Program-made: the position numbers and the translations under genes
The notes under the pieces: generated by a model
Told to the model about the DNA's origin: nothing
Seen by the model: only the letters and a program-made list of their open reading frames with translations
Database searches by the model: none
In this document: positions 23,535-32,350 of the stretch, one piece after another
How the letters are laid out: each line of letters opens with the position of its first letter
Numbering within the stretch: position 1 is the first letter of the stretch
Origin: Vineibacter terrae
GTDB lineage: Bacteria > Pseudomonadota > Alphaproteobacteria > Reyranellales > Reyranellaceae
Assembly: GCF_008039615.1 (NCBI RefSeq)
Contig: NZ_VDUZ01000001.1
Location: forward strand, 180,834-244,833
DNA length: 64,000 nt
Direction: 5' to 3'

Positions 23535-25007
23535 ATGGCCCGGCCGCAGCGCATGTTCGTCTGCCAGTCCTGCGGCGCGGTGTACGCCAAGTGGGCCGGC
23601 AAGTGCGAGGCGTGCGGCGGCTGGAATTGCATCGTCGAGGAGAGCGCCGGCACCGCCGCCGCCGGTGCGCCGCCGGGCCGGCTGGCCGGCAAGGGACGGC
23701 GCATCGAGTTCGCGGCGCTCTCCGGCACCACCGAGCAGCCACCGCGGCTGGTCACGTCCATCGCCGAGTTCGACCGCGTCTGCGGCAGCGGCCTGGTGCC
23801 GGGCTCGGCGCTGCTGATCGGCGGCGACCCCGGCATCGGCAAGTCGACATTGCTGCTGCAGGTCGCAGCGGCGCTGGCGCGCAGCGGCGTGGGCTGCGCC
23901 TATATCTCGGGCGAGGAGGCGCTCGACCAGGTGCGGCTGCGCGCCAGGCGGCTGGGCCTGGAGCAGACCGCCGTGCAGCTCGCCGCCGCCACCTCCATCC
24001 GCGACATCGTGGCAACGCTGGAAGCGCGCGACGGGCCGGCGGTGGCGGTGATCGATTCGATCCAGACCATGTGGCTGGACAGCGTCGACAGCGTGCCCGG
24101 CACGGTGACGCAGGTGCGCGCCAGCGCCCAGGCGCTGATCGAGCTGGCCAAGCGGCGCGGCGTCACGGTGCTGCTGGTGGGACACGTCACCAAGGAAGGC
24201 GCTATCGCCGGGCCGCGCGTGCTGGAGCACATGGTCGACACGGTGCTCTATTTCGAGGGCGAGCGCGGGCACCAGTTCCGCATCCTGCGGGCGGTGAAGA
24301 ACCGCTTCGGGCCCACCGACGAGATCGGCGTGTTCGAGATGTCCGACCGCGGGCTGACCGACGTCGCCAACCCCTCGGCCCTGTTCCTGGCCGAACGGCG
24401 CGGCGCGGTATCGGGCGCCTGCGTCTTCGCCGGCGTCGAAGGCACGCGGCCCCTGCTGGTCGAGATCCAGGCCCTGGTCGCGCCCTCCTCCTTCGCGACG
24501 CCGCGCCATGCCGTGGTCGGCTGGGACTCGGGCCGGCTGGCGATGGTGATCGCGGTGCTCGAGGCGCGCTGCGGCGTTGCGGTGGGGCCCAACGACGTCT
24601 ACCTGAATGTCGCCGGCGGCCTGCGGATCGCCGAGCCGGCGGCCGACCTGGCTGTCGCCGCGGCGCTGCTCTCGTCGCTGGCCGACACGCCGGTGCCGTC
24701 CGATATGGTCGTGTTCGGCGAGATCGGCCTGGGCGGCGAGGTGCGGGCCGTGAGCCAGCGCGAGGCGCGGCTGAAGGAAGCCGCCAAGCTTGGTTTTCGC
24801 ACCGCCCTCGCACCGTCGATCGTGGCCGGCGCCGGCCAGCCGGCACCGCGGCCGGTCGGCGGCATCAATGTTGACGAGATCGGGCATCTGTCCGACCTTG
24901 TGGCCCGGTTGCGGCCGCCGGGGCGTGCGCTTGGGCGGACGCCTGACATGGATGAGCGGCGCCGCCCCTTCTCCCCCGGCGGTCGCCGGCCGGGACCATC
25001 CGATTGA
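23535..25007 (+). CDS. radA: DNA repair protein RadA
   Basis: Branch-migration helicase that processes recombination intermediates. The 490-residue protein has a four-cysteine zinc finger at about residues 9-30 (CQSCGAVYAKWAGKCEACGG). The RecA-like core carries Walker A GGDPGIGKSTLLLQ and the RadA-specific KNRFGPTDEIGVFEM. The C-terminal part is Lon-protease-like. It is followed after six bases by cvpA. Confidence 0.96.
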   Translation: MARPQRMFVCQSCGAVYAKWAGKCEACGGWNCIVEESAGTAAAGAPPGRLAGKGRRIEFAALSGTTEQPPRLVTSIAEFDRVCGSGLVPGSALLIGGDPGIGKSTLLLQVAAALARSGVGCAYISGEEALDQVRLRARRLGLEQTAVQLAAATSIRDIVATLEARDGPAVAVIDSIQTMWLDSVDSVPGTVTQVRASAQALIELAKRRGVTVLLVGHVTKEGAIAGPRVLEHMVDTVLYFEGERGHQFRILRAVKNRFGPTDEIGVFEMSDRGLTDVANPSALFLAERRGAVSGACVFAGVEGTRPLLVEIQALVAPSSFATPRHAVVGWDSGRLAMVIAVLEARCGVAVGPNDVYLNVAGGLRIAEPAADLAVAAALLSSLADTPVPSDMVVFGEIGLGGEVRAVSQREARLKEAAKLGFRTALAPSIVAGAGQPAPRPVGGINVDEIGHLSDLVARLRPPGRALGRTPDMDERRRPFSPGGRRPGPSD

Positions 25008-25013
25008 GGAATC

Positions 25014-25634
25014 ATGGAAGCGCTCGGCCTCACCCCGCTCGATTTCGTCGCGCTCGCCGTCCTGGTCTTCACGGCCATCATGGGGCTGTCCAGCGGGCTG
25101 GTGCATTCGCTGCTGTTCATCGGCGCGTGGCTGGGCGCCGGCGTCACCGCCTGGCACCTGCGGCCGGTGCTGCAGCCGGAGCTCGAGAAGTTCGTGTCGT
25201 CGGAGCAGGTCGCCTATTTCGCCACCTTGCTGGGCATCTTCATCATCGCGCTGATGATCTTCAGCATGCTGGCCAGCGCCCTGGGCAAGATGGTGCAGTC
25301 CAGTCCCTTCCGCATCCCCGACAAGATCCTCGGGCTGGGCTTCGGCGCCGTGTGCGGCGCGATGCTGCTGTCGACCGCCTACCTGCTCTACACCTACATC
25401 GCCAAGCCCAGCGACCCGCCGCCGGCCATCATCAGCAACGCCCGGGCCTATCCGATGGTGAAGGCCGGCGCCGACATGATCGAGCCCTACCTGCCCGAAA
25501 GCTTCAAGACACGCGCCCGGGCAGCCGGAAGATCGTCGCCGCCGCCATCCGATCCAGCCGGCGGCGGCTCGCCGCCAGCCCCCGCCGCGCCGCCCCCGTC
25601 ACCGCCGTCCGAGCAGCCGGCGCCCAAGCAATAG
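25014..25634 (+). CDS. cvpA: CvpA family membrane protein
   Basis: A 206-residue inner-membrane protein with about four hydrophobic helices in the first 135 residues (LDFVALAVLVFTAIMGLSSG, then LLGIFIIALMIFSMLAS). A Pro/Ala/Ser-rich cytoplasmic or periplasmic tail follows. Members support colicin V export, biofilm formation and envelope stress resistance in other bacteria. GAGGAATC precedes the ATG. The radA-cvpA-purF order is conserved in alphaproteobacteria. Confidence 0.9.
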   Translation: MEALGLTPLDFVALAVLVFTAIMGLSSGLVHSLLFIGAWLGAGVTAWHLRPVLQPELEKFVSSEQVAYFATLLGIFIIALMIFSMLASALGKMVQSSPFRIPDKILGLGFGAVCGAMLLSTAYLLYTYIAKPSDPPPAIISNARAYPMVKAGADMIEPYLPESFKTRARAAGRSSPPPSDPAGGGSPPAPAAPPPSPPSEQPAPKQ

Positions 25635-25770
25635 CCCGGCCGGGGCCGTCATCCGGAGGCTAGCGGGCCAACTGCGGGTGCGACGCCAAATGTGGTGGCG
25701 TCCGGCCGAGATCGGAGTATAAGAGCCGCGCTTCCGGCAGGACCGGCGGCGACGTATGAGGCGGAGCAAG

Positions 25771-27234
25771 ATGGTGACGCCGTTTCCCGGCACGAACCCC
25801 CTCGACGACGACCACCTGCACGAAGAGTGCGCGCTTTTCGGCATCTACGGCACCAGCGACGCTGCCGCCCATACGGCGCTCGGCCTGCACGCCCTGCAGC
25901 ATCGCGGCCAGGAGGCGTCGGGTATCGTCTCGTTCGACGGCGAGACCTTCCACAGCCACCGTGACCTGGGCCTGGTCGGCGACATCTTCGGCGACGCCAA
26001 CGTCATCCAGAAGCTGAAGGGCCACGTCGCCGTCGGCCACAACCGCTACGCCACCACCGGCGACACGGTGCTGCGCAACGTGCAGCCGATCTACGCCGAT
26101 TTCGAGTTCGGCGGGCTGGCGGTGGCGCACAACGGCAACATCACCAACGCGCATATCCTGCGCCGCGAGCTGGTCAGGCGCGGCTGCCTGTTCCAGTCGA
26201 CCATGGACACCGAGGTCATCAACCACCTGATCTCGCGCTCGACCTATCACACGGTCGTCGACCGCGTGATCGATGCGCTGCAGCAGGTGAAGGGCGCCTA
26301 CTCGCTGGTCATGCTCACGGCCGACGGGCTGATGGGCGTGCGCGATCCCTACGGCGTGCGGCCGCTGGTGCTGGGCCGCCTCGACGAGGCCTGGATCCTG
26401 GCGTCGGAGACCGTGGCGCTCGACATCCTCGGCGCCACCTTCATCCGCGAGGTCGAGCCCGGCGAGCTGGTGCTGATCGGCGAGCATGGCCTGAAGTCGA
26501 TCAAGCCGTTCAACAAGGCGCCGCGCCGGCTGTGCATCTTCGAGCACATCTATTTCGCGCGCCCCGACTCGATCATGGATGGGCTGGGCATCTACGAGGT
26601 GCGCAAGCGCATCGGCGTGGAGCTGGCCAAGGAGAGCCACGTGCCGGCCGACGTCATCGTGCCGGTGCCCGATTCGGGCGTACCGGCGGCGATGGGCTAT
26701 GCCAAGGAATCGGGCCTGCCTTTCGAGCTCGGCATCATCCGCAACCACTATGTCGGCCGCACCTTCATCGAGCCGGCCGACCATATCCGCCATCTCGGCG
26801 TGAAGCTGAAGCACAACGCCAACCGTGCCACCCTGCAGGGCAAGCGCGTCATCCTGGTCGACGACTCGATCGTGCGCGGCACCACGTCGGTGAAGATCGT
26901 GGCCATGGTGCGCGCCGCCGGCGCGCGCGAGGTCCATATGCGCATCGCCGCGCCGCCGACCACGCATTCCTGCTACTACGGCGTCGACACGCCCGAGCGC
27001 GACAAGCTGCTGGCGGCGCGCATGAACGTGGCCGACATGGCGCGCTTCATCGGCGTCGATTCGCTGGCCTTCGTGACCATGGACGGGCTCTACCGCGCCG
27101 TCGGTGAGCCCGGGCGCGACGCCATCGACCCGAGGTTCTGCGACGCCTGCTTCACCGGCGACTATCCGATCTCGCTCGATGACCTCGACGATCCGGAGCA
27201 CCGCCAGCTCTCGCTGCTGCGCGAATCGGCCTGA
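25771..27234 (+). CDS. purF: Amidophosphoribosyltransferase
   Basis: First committed step of purine synthesis: PRPP plus glutamine gives phosphoribosylamine. The glutaminase nucleophile is the Cys of HEECALFGIYG, to be exposed by removal of a short propeptide. LQHRGQEASGIVSF and NGNITNA are Ntn-hydrolase hallmarks. The PRPP loop reads VILVDDSIVRGTTS. The C-terminal Cys-rich part (FCDACFTGDYPI) fits the Fe-S type. I prefer the ATG at 25771; one at 25756 is possible. Confidence 0.95.
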   Translation: MVTPFPGTNPLDDDHLHEECALFGIYGTSDAAAHTALGLHALQHRGQEASGIVSFDGETFHSHRDLGLVGDIFGDANVIQKLKGHVAVGHNRYATTGDTVLRNVQPIYADFEFGGLAVAHNGNITNAHILRRELVRRGCLFQSTMDTEVINHLISRSTYHTVVDRVIDALQQVKGAYSLVMLTADGLMGVRDPYGVRPLVLGRLDEAWILASETVALDILGATFIREVEPGELVLIGEHGLKSIKPFNKAPRRLCIFEHIYFARPDSIMDGLGIYEVRKRIGVELAKESHVPADVIVPVPDSGVPAAMGYAKESGLPFELGIIRNHYVGRTFIEPADHIRHLGVKLKHNANRATLQGKRVILVDDSIVRGTTSVKIVAMVRAAGAREVHMRIAAPPTTHSCYYGVDTPERDKLLAARMNVADMARFIGVDSLAFVTMDGLYRAVGEPGRDAIDPRFCDACFTGDYPISLDDLDDPEHRQLSLLRESA

Positions 27235-27238
27235 CCTC

Positions 27239-28003
27239 ATGACCAACCCGTCTCCACCAGCGGCCAGCGGCCGGCTGGCCGGCAGGATTGCCCTCGTCAC
27301 CGGCGCATCGCGCGGCATCGGCGAAGCGGTGGCGCGCCGCTTCGCGGCCGAAGGCGCGCACGTGATCGCCGTGGCGCGCACCATCGGCGGCCTCGAGGCG
27401 CTCGACGACGCGATCCAGGCAGCCGGCGGCACGGCGACGCTGGTGCCGCTCGACCTCGTCGAGTTCGATGCCATCGACCGCATGGGCCTGGCGCTGTTCG
27501 AGCGCTTCGGCAAGCTCGACATCCTGGTCGGCAATGCCGGCCTGCTGGGCACCCTGTCGCCGGTCGGCCACATCGAGCCCAAGGTCTTCGAGCGCGTGCT
27601 GGCGGTGAACGTGACCGCGAACTGGCGCCTGCTGCGCTCGCTCGATCCGCTGCTGCGCCGCTCGGACGCGGGACGCGCGATCTTCGTCACATCAGGCATC
27701 ACGCGGCGCACGGCACCCTATTGGGGCGCCTACGCGCCCACCAAGGCAGCGCTGGAGACGCTGGTGCGCATCTACGCCGCCGAGGTGGCGCACACCGCGG
27801 TGAAGGCCAACCTGATCAATCCCGGCCCGACCCGCACGCGCATGCGCGCCGATGCCTATCCGGGCGAGAATCCCGCCACCCTGCCGACGCCCGACACGAT
27901 CGCCGCCGCCTTCGTGCCGCTGGCTGAGCCGTCCTGCACCTTGCACGGCGCCTGGGTCGCGGCGGACGAGTGGCTGGCCGGCCAGGGCGCTGTCCTGCAA
28001 TAG
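27239..28003 (+). CDS. SDR family NAD(P)-dependent oxidoreductase
   Basis: A classical short-chain dehydrogenase of 254 residues. It has the cofactor motif LVTGASRGIGEAVARRF, NAG in VGNAGLLG, catalytic Ser in FVTSGITRR and YxxxK in YWGAYAPTKAALET. The ATG at 27239 lies four bases after the purF stop, so they share a transcript. This SDR is a frequent purF neighbour in alphaproteobacteria; its substrate is unknown. Confidence 0.93.
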   Translation: MTNPSPPAASGRLAGRIALVTGASRGIGEAVARRFAAEGAHVIAVARTIGGLEALDDAIQAAGGTATLVPLDLVEFDAIDRMGLALFERFGKLDILVGNAGLLGTLSPVGHIEPKVFERVLAVNVTANWRLLRSLDPLLRRSDAGRAIFVTSGITRRTAPYWGAYAPTKAALETLVRIYAAEVAHTAVKANLINPGPTRTRMRADAYPGENPATLPTPDTIAAAFVPLAEPSCTLHGAWVAADEWLAGQGAVLQ

Positions 28004-28149
28004 CGCTGGCAGCAGCGCCGTTCAGGCCGGCGCGCGGCGATCGGACTTGCGCAGCAACGAGAGCGCCGGCGTGAGGCCGTCGAACAGCGGCAGGCGGCTG
28101 GGCGCCACGGTGCTGGACGACCGGCAGAGGAGCGGATGCCTTGACGCTT
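28004..28149. other. Gap between convergent SDR and der genes
   Basis: 146 bases with no recognised gene. Weak GC-rich inverted segments are present, but there is no hairpin followed by a T-tract that I would call a terminator. Confidence 0.35.
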
Positions 28150-29580
28150 TCAATCCTCGGCGCCGGCGTAGGGGTTCTTCGGCTTGCGCATCACGACACG
28201 GATGGGCACGCCGGGGAGGTCGAAATCGTCGCGCAGGCCGTTGACCAGATAGCGCGTGTAGCTCTCGGGCAGCGCCGCCGGCTTGCTCACGAACAGCGCG
28301 AAGGTCGGCGGCCGGGTCTTGACCTGGGCGCCGTAGCGGATGCGGATGCGGCGGCCGTCGACCAGCGGCGGCGGGTTGCGCTCGACCATCGCCGCGAGCC
28401 AGCGGTTGAACGCCGCCGTCGGGATGCGGCGGTTCCACAGCGCATGGATCTTCATCACCGCCGGCATCAGCTTGTCGACGCCGCGGCCGGATTGCGCCGA
28501 CAGGCCGACGATCGGCACGCCCTTGACCTGCGCCAGCGACGCCTGCAGGCGGTCGCGCAGCTTGCGCCAGGAAGCGGCCTGGGCCTTGGCATCGCCGCGC
28601 GACAGCGCGTCGATCTTGTTGACGGCGATGACCAGCGCGCGGCCTTCGTCGACCACCATGCGCGCGATGGCGAGGTCCTGCTTCTCCAGCATCTGGCCGG
28701 CGTCGATGGCCAGCACCACGACCTCGGCGAAGCGCACCGCCTCCAGCGTGTCGCGCGCCGACAGCGTCTCGAGCCGCTCGAAGACGTTGGCGCGCCGCCG
28801 CAAGCCGGCGGTGTCGATCAGCCGGATGCGACGACCATCGAAACGCCAGTCGACCGCGATCGCATCGCGCGTGATGCCTGCCTCCGGCCCTGTCAGCACG
28901 CGGTCCTCGCCCAGCAGCCGGTTGAGCAAGGTCGACTTGCCGACATTGGGCCGGCCGACGATCGCGAGCTGCAGCGGCCGGTCGGGCGGCTCCTCGGGGC
29001 CGCCCTCCCAGTCGGCATCCTCGCCCTCGGGCACCTCGACCGGCGCCGCGTGCGGATCCGGCTCATCGGCATCGCCGGCCGCGGCAACGCCGATGATCAA
29101 AGGCGCCAGCGCATCGCGCAGGTCGGCCAGGCCCAGGCCGTGCTCGGCCGACAGCGGCACCGGCTCGCCCAGCCCGAGGCCGAACGCCTCGGCGACACCG
29201 GCCACGCCGTCGCGGCCCTCGCACTTGTTGGCCACCGTCACGGTCTTGCGCGCATGCGCGCGCAGCCATTGCGCAAAGCTCTTGTCCAGCGGCGTGACGC
29301 CGGCGCGCGCGTCGATCAGGAACAGCACGGCGTCGGCGTCCTTGACGGCCTGCTCGGTCTGGCGCCGCATGCGCGCCTCGAGCGCAGCGCCCTTGGCCTC
29401 CTCCCAGCCAGCGGTATCGACCACAGTGAACTCGAGGTCGGCCAGCCGGCCGGCGCCCTCGCGACGGTCGCGCGTCGTGCCGGGATCATCGGCGACGATC
29501 GCCGACCGCCGGCCGACCAGCCGGTTGAACAGGGTCGATTTGCCGACATTGGGCCGGCCTACCAGGGCGAGCTTGCGCAT
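28150..29580 (-). CDS. der: Ribosome biogenesis GTPase Der (EngA)
   Basis: Essential GTPase with two tandem G domains acting in 50S subunit assembly. The 476-residue protein has two P-loops (GRPNVGKSTLFNRL at the start and GRPNVGKSTLLNRLLG near residue 215). G4 motifs are NKCE and NKID. A KH-like C-terminal domain ends with RVVMRKPKNPYAG. It is the third gene of a yfgM-bamB-der cluster, an arrangement also found in E. coli, though a repeat separates it from bamB here. Confidence 0.96.
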   Translation of the reverse strand: MRKLALVGRPNVGKSTLFNRLVGRRSAIVADDPGTTRDRREGAGRLADLEFTVVDTAGWEEAKGAALEARMRRQTEQAVKDADAVLFLIDARAGVTPLDKSFAQWLRAHARKTVTVANKCEGRDGVAGVAEAFGLGLGEPVPLSAEHGLGLADLRDALAPLIIGVAAAGDADEPDPHAAPVEVPEGEDADWEGGPEEPPDRPLQLAIVGRPNVGKSTLLNRLLGEDRVLTGPEAGITRDAIAVDWRFDGRRIRLIDTAGLRRRANVFERLETLSARDTLEAVRFAEVVVLAIDAGQMLEKQDLAIARMVVDEGRALVIAVNKIDALSRGDAKAQAASWRKLRDRLQASLAQVKGVPIVGLSAQSGRGVDKLMPAVMKIHALWNRRIPTAAFNRWLAAMVERNPPPLVDGRRIRIRYGAQVKTRPPTFALFVSKPAALPESYTRYLVNGLRDDFDLPGVPIRVVMRKPKNPYAGAED

Positions 29581-29618
29581 ATCTAGTACCGGCTATCGAT
29601 GAAAGGTGAGTCGCTGCC

Positions 29619-29704
29619 GTCATCCCGAGCACAGCGAGGGATCTCCCGCGAATGGCGCACCGTGCGTCCCGCGCAGGAGATCCCTCGCTGCGCTCGGGAT
29701 GACG
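29619..29704. repeat. Dispersed GAGGGATCTCCC palindromic repeat, copy 2
   Basis: A long stem with few mismatches: the arms start CGTCATCCCGAGC and end GCTCGGGATGACG, around the core GCGAATGGCGCACCGTGCG. It lies between bamB and der on the same strand, so a polymerase reading the cluster must pass it. Confidence 0.85.
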
Positions 29705-29743
29705 GATGTATCAGCGACCGGTGATTCCAGGCACTCGAATCTC

Positions 29744-29767
29744 TTCTCCTCGCCTGCGCGGGGAGAA
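29744..29767. repeat. Short hairpin downstream of bamB
   Basis: TTCTCCTCGCC, four bases, then CGGGGAGAA can fold into a hairpin just after the bamB stop. It resembles one terminal hairpin of the CTTCTCCC/CTTCCCC repeats and may be a remnant copy. It could attenuate transcription from bamB into der. Confidence 0.45.
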
Positions 29768-29772
29768 GCGAA

Positions 29773-31104
29773 TTAACGCAATGCGATCAGCCGGCCGTGG
29801 TCGGTGAGCACGTAGACAGTGCGATCGGCGACCACCGGGGCGATCATGATCGGGCTGTGCAGGTCGATCTTGCCCAGCGCCCGGCCATCATAGGGCGAGA
29901 GCGACAGCAGCTCGCCGGTCGAGCTGCCGAGCAGCAGCCGGTCGCCGGCCAGAACCGGCCCCGCCCACAGGACCGGCTCGCGCTTCTTCTCGTCCTTGAA
30001 GGCGGTCAGCGGCGTGACCCAGGCCACCTTGCCGTCGTTGCGGTTGAGGCAGATGACCTCGGCGCTGCCGCTCACGACGAAGACCTGCGAGCCCGCCACC
30101 CACGGCGTCTGCGCGCCGGAGACCTGCTTCTCCCAGATCCGCGCGCCGGTGCGCAGATCGATGGCCGCGATCTGCCCGGCGCTGCCCATCGCGATCGCCC
30201 GGTCGCGGTCGATCACCGGCCGGCCGCGGATGTCGACCATCGCCGCCACCGGGCCGCTGGCGCCGCGGCGCTGGCCGATCAGCGACTCGTTCCAGACCTG
30301 CTTGCCGGTGTCGATGCGCAGCGCCACCAGCTCGCCGGAGCTGAACGGCGCCACCACGAGATCGCCCGATGCCGACGGGCTGGTGCCGGCCATGAACGCC
30401 GCCGTCTCCGACAGGGCCGCATAGTCCCACTGCTCGGAGCCGTCGCCGGCCGCCAGCGCATGCAGGCGGCTGTCGATGGTGATGGCCAGCACGCGATCCT
30501 GGAACACCGTCGGCGCGCCGCGCACCGGCGCCGAGACCGGCGCCCGCCAGACCTCCTCGCCCGTGTTGGGATCGAGCGAGAAGACATAGGCGAAGCCCGT
30601 GGTCACGAACAGGCGGCCGGAATAATACGCCAGGCCGCCGCCGAACTCGTCGTTGTCGCGGGTCTTGTCGTTGGTCAGCGTCTTGCGCCACAGCAGCTTG
30701 CCGGTCGCCGCCTCGAAGGCCGACACCGTGCTCTCGGCGTCCTTCACGAACACCTTGCCATCGGCGATGACTGGCGGCGCCAGCAGCTGCCGTTCGGAGC
30801 CGGAGCCGACGCCGACATCGGCCGACCAGGCGACCTGCGGGTTCTCGCCCAGCTCCAGGTGGTGCATCGCGAAATTGGCGAAGCCACCGGACTGCGGCCA
30901 GGAATCGTTGACCACCGGGCGCGGCAGACGCACGTCGGCGACACCGTCGGGCTTGACCTCGGTCTGCTGCCCCAGGACGCTGGTGCGCGTGCCCGGCAGC
31001 GGCGGGCCCTTGGAGTCACCGAAGATATCGCAACCGCCCAACGCCACGGCACCCGCCGCGAGCAGCGGCACGACGGCCATACGAAGGCTTGCTGGTTGTT
31101 TCAT
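29773..31104 (-). CDS. bamB: Outer-membrane assembly lipoprotein BamB (PQQ-like beta-propeller)
   Basis: Part of the BAM machine that inserts outer-membrane proteins. The 443-residue protein begins with a lipoprotein signal ending in ALGGC (lipobox Cys near residue 25). Repeated blades with a Trp-rich consensus follow (GKLLWRKTL, EVWRAPV, KQVWNESL, ARIWEKQV, KVAWVTPL), giving an eight-blade propeller. Its place between yfgM and der matches the E. coli arrangement. Confidence 0.92.
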   Translation of the reverse strand: MKQPASLRMAVVPLLAAGAVALGGCDIFGDSKGPPLPGTRTSVLGQQTEVKPDGVADVRLPRPVVNDSWPQSGGFANFAMHHLELGENPQVAWSADVGVGSGSERQLLAPPVIADGKVFVKDAESTVSAFEAATGKLLWRKTLTNDKTRDNDEFGGGLAYYSGRLFVTTGFAYVFSLDPNTGEEVWRAPVSAPVRGAPTVFQDRVLAITIDSRLHALAAGDGSEQWDYAALSETAAFMAGTSPSASGDLVVAPFSSGELVALRIDTGKQVWNESLIGQRRGASGPVAAMVDIRGRPVIDRDRAIAMGSAGQIAAIDLRTGARIWEKQVSGAQTPWVAGSQVFVVSGSAEVICLNRNDGKVAWVTPLTAFKDEKKREPVLWAGPVLAGDRLLLGSSTGELLSLSPYDGRALGKIDLHSPIMIAPVVADRTVYVLTDHGRLIALR

Positions 31105-31134
31105 GGCCGTCCACCTGTCCCCATGAACCGTTTG

Positions 31135-31791
31135 TCAGTTCTTCTTCTCGCCGCCATCGCCACCGAGGATGGCAACCATCTCGCGCGCGCGCTCGCGCAG
31201 CCCCGGCGGGGTGTTGGCATCGTCGCGCAGCTCCGTGTACAGGCCGCGCGCCGCGGCGGTGTCGTTGCGCTTCATCGCCACCGCGGCCATCATCTCCAGC
31301 GCCGACGCCCGCCACGGACGCCCCTGCGCCGTCAGCGGCTGCAGCCGCGCCTGCAGCTCGTCGGGGCTGGCGGTGTTGAACGCCTGCATGACGCTCAGCA
31401 GGACGGACAGATCCTTCAGATCGGGCGAGTCGACCGTCTGGCCGGCGGCGGCGAAGGCGCTGGCCGCCGCGGCGTGATCGCCCGCCTCGGCCTTGAGCTG
31501 CGCGATCTTCAGGCGCGCCAGCGACGCATAGGGCTCGACGCCCGTGGTCAGCTTCTCGAGGGCGGTGATGCTCGCCGTCCTGTCCTTGCCGGCGTTCTGC
31601 ACGGCTTCGGTGAACACCAGACCGGCGTGGCCCCGCTCCTTGGTCTTGTACCAGCTCCAGCCGTTCCAGCCGGCAATCGCCAGCACGACGATGACGGCGG
31701 CGCCGACCGCCTTGCCGCCATGCCGTAGCCACCATTCCTTTGCCCTGTCCTGACGCAGGGCTTCATCGACTTCCTGGAATATGTCGGCCAC
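31135..31791 (-). CDS. YfgM-like tetratricopeptide protein (ancillary SecYEG subunit)
   Basis: A 218-residue membrane-anchored protein. The first part reads MADIFQEVDEALRQDRAKEW. A single transmembrane helix follows (about residues 28-45), then a periplasmic alpha-helical TPR-like region (YASLARLKIAQLKAEAG). YfgM homologues link the Sec translocon to periplasmic chaperones. It precedes bamB by 30 bases. It ends in GGDGGEKKN. Confidence 0.85.
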   Translation of the reverse strand: MADIFQEVDEALRQDRAKEWWLRHGGKAVGAAVIVVLAIAGWNGWSWYKTKERGHAGLVFTEAVQNAGKDRTASITALEKLTTGVEPYASLARLKIAQLKAEAGDHAAAASAFAAAGQTVDSPDLKDLSVLLSVMQAFNTASPDELQARLQPLTAQGRPWRASALEMMAAVAMKRNDTAAARGLYTELRDDANTPPGLRERAREMVAILGGDGGEKKN

Positions 31792-31959
31792 GCGCTATGT
31801 CCGGCTGTCTTGAGGGGAATTTTCTTGCGCGGCGTTTCTATCGCGGCGAACGGCGTTTGGCAAATTTCGCGCCGCCGCCAGGACGGCTTTACCGCACCTG
31901 CAGATTCTGCAACAGTTTCAAGAGATTTGGACGTCAGTGAGGCGATCGGCGGCAGCGCG

Positions 31960-32295
31960 ATGACGATGCTCTATCAACTGGCCGAGGCGCGGGCGCGCCG
32001 CAAGGTGGTCACCTTCGACCGCCGTGAGCTGATGGACCTGCTGAACCTCTACAGCCGCCGCGTGGCGAGCGGCGAATGGCGCGACTACGCGATCGACTTC
32101 AAGCCCGGCATCGCGCTGTTCTCGATCTTCCGCCACAGCTGCGAGCAGCCGCTGTTTGCCATCGCCAAGGTGGCGGGGCATCAGCGCCACGATCGTTACC
32201 AGGTCTTCACCGGGCCACGCCGGCTGTCGCAGGGCGAAACCCTGGCTGACGCGCTGCGGGTGTTCGACCGCAAGCCCCGCCTGCTGCAGACATAG
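31960..32295 (+). CDS. DUF2794 family protein
   Basis: A 111-residue soluble protein with VVTFDRRELMDLLNLYSRRVASGEWRDYAIDF split by no gap, then FSIFRHSCEQPLFAIAK and YQVFTGPRRL. This matches the DUF2794 family, which is restricted to alphaproteobacteria and has no known function. The ATG at 31960 is chosen by family length; another lies six bases later. The frame is open upstream to 31810, but that part has no family similarity. Confidence 0.8.
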   Translation: MTMLYQLAEARARRKVVTFDRRELMDLLNLYSRRVASGEWRDYAIDFKPGIALFSIFRHSCEQPLFAIAKVAGHQRHDRYQVFTGPRRLSQGETLADALRVFDRKPRLLQT

Positions 32296-32350
32296 ATTTC
32301 GGCCACCTCCCCCCTGGCGCGGCGCGGGGAAAGCGACTATATCCCGCGCC

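Noticed and set aside
28022-28438. Minus-strand frame of 138 codons overlapping the end of der
   Set aside because: His/Pro/Arg-rich product in an alternative frame of the conserved Der C-terminal domain.
31810-31959. N-terminal extension of the DUF2794 protein by 50 residues
   Set aside because: The family is about 110 residues long and the extra segment shows no conserved character or ribosome-binding site.
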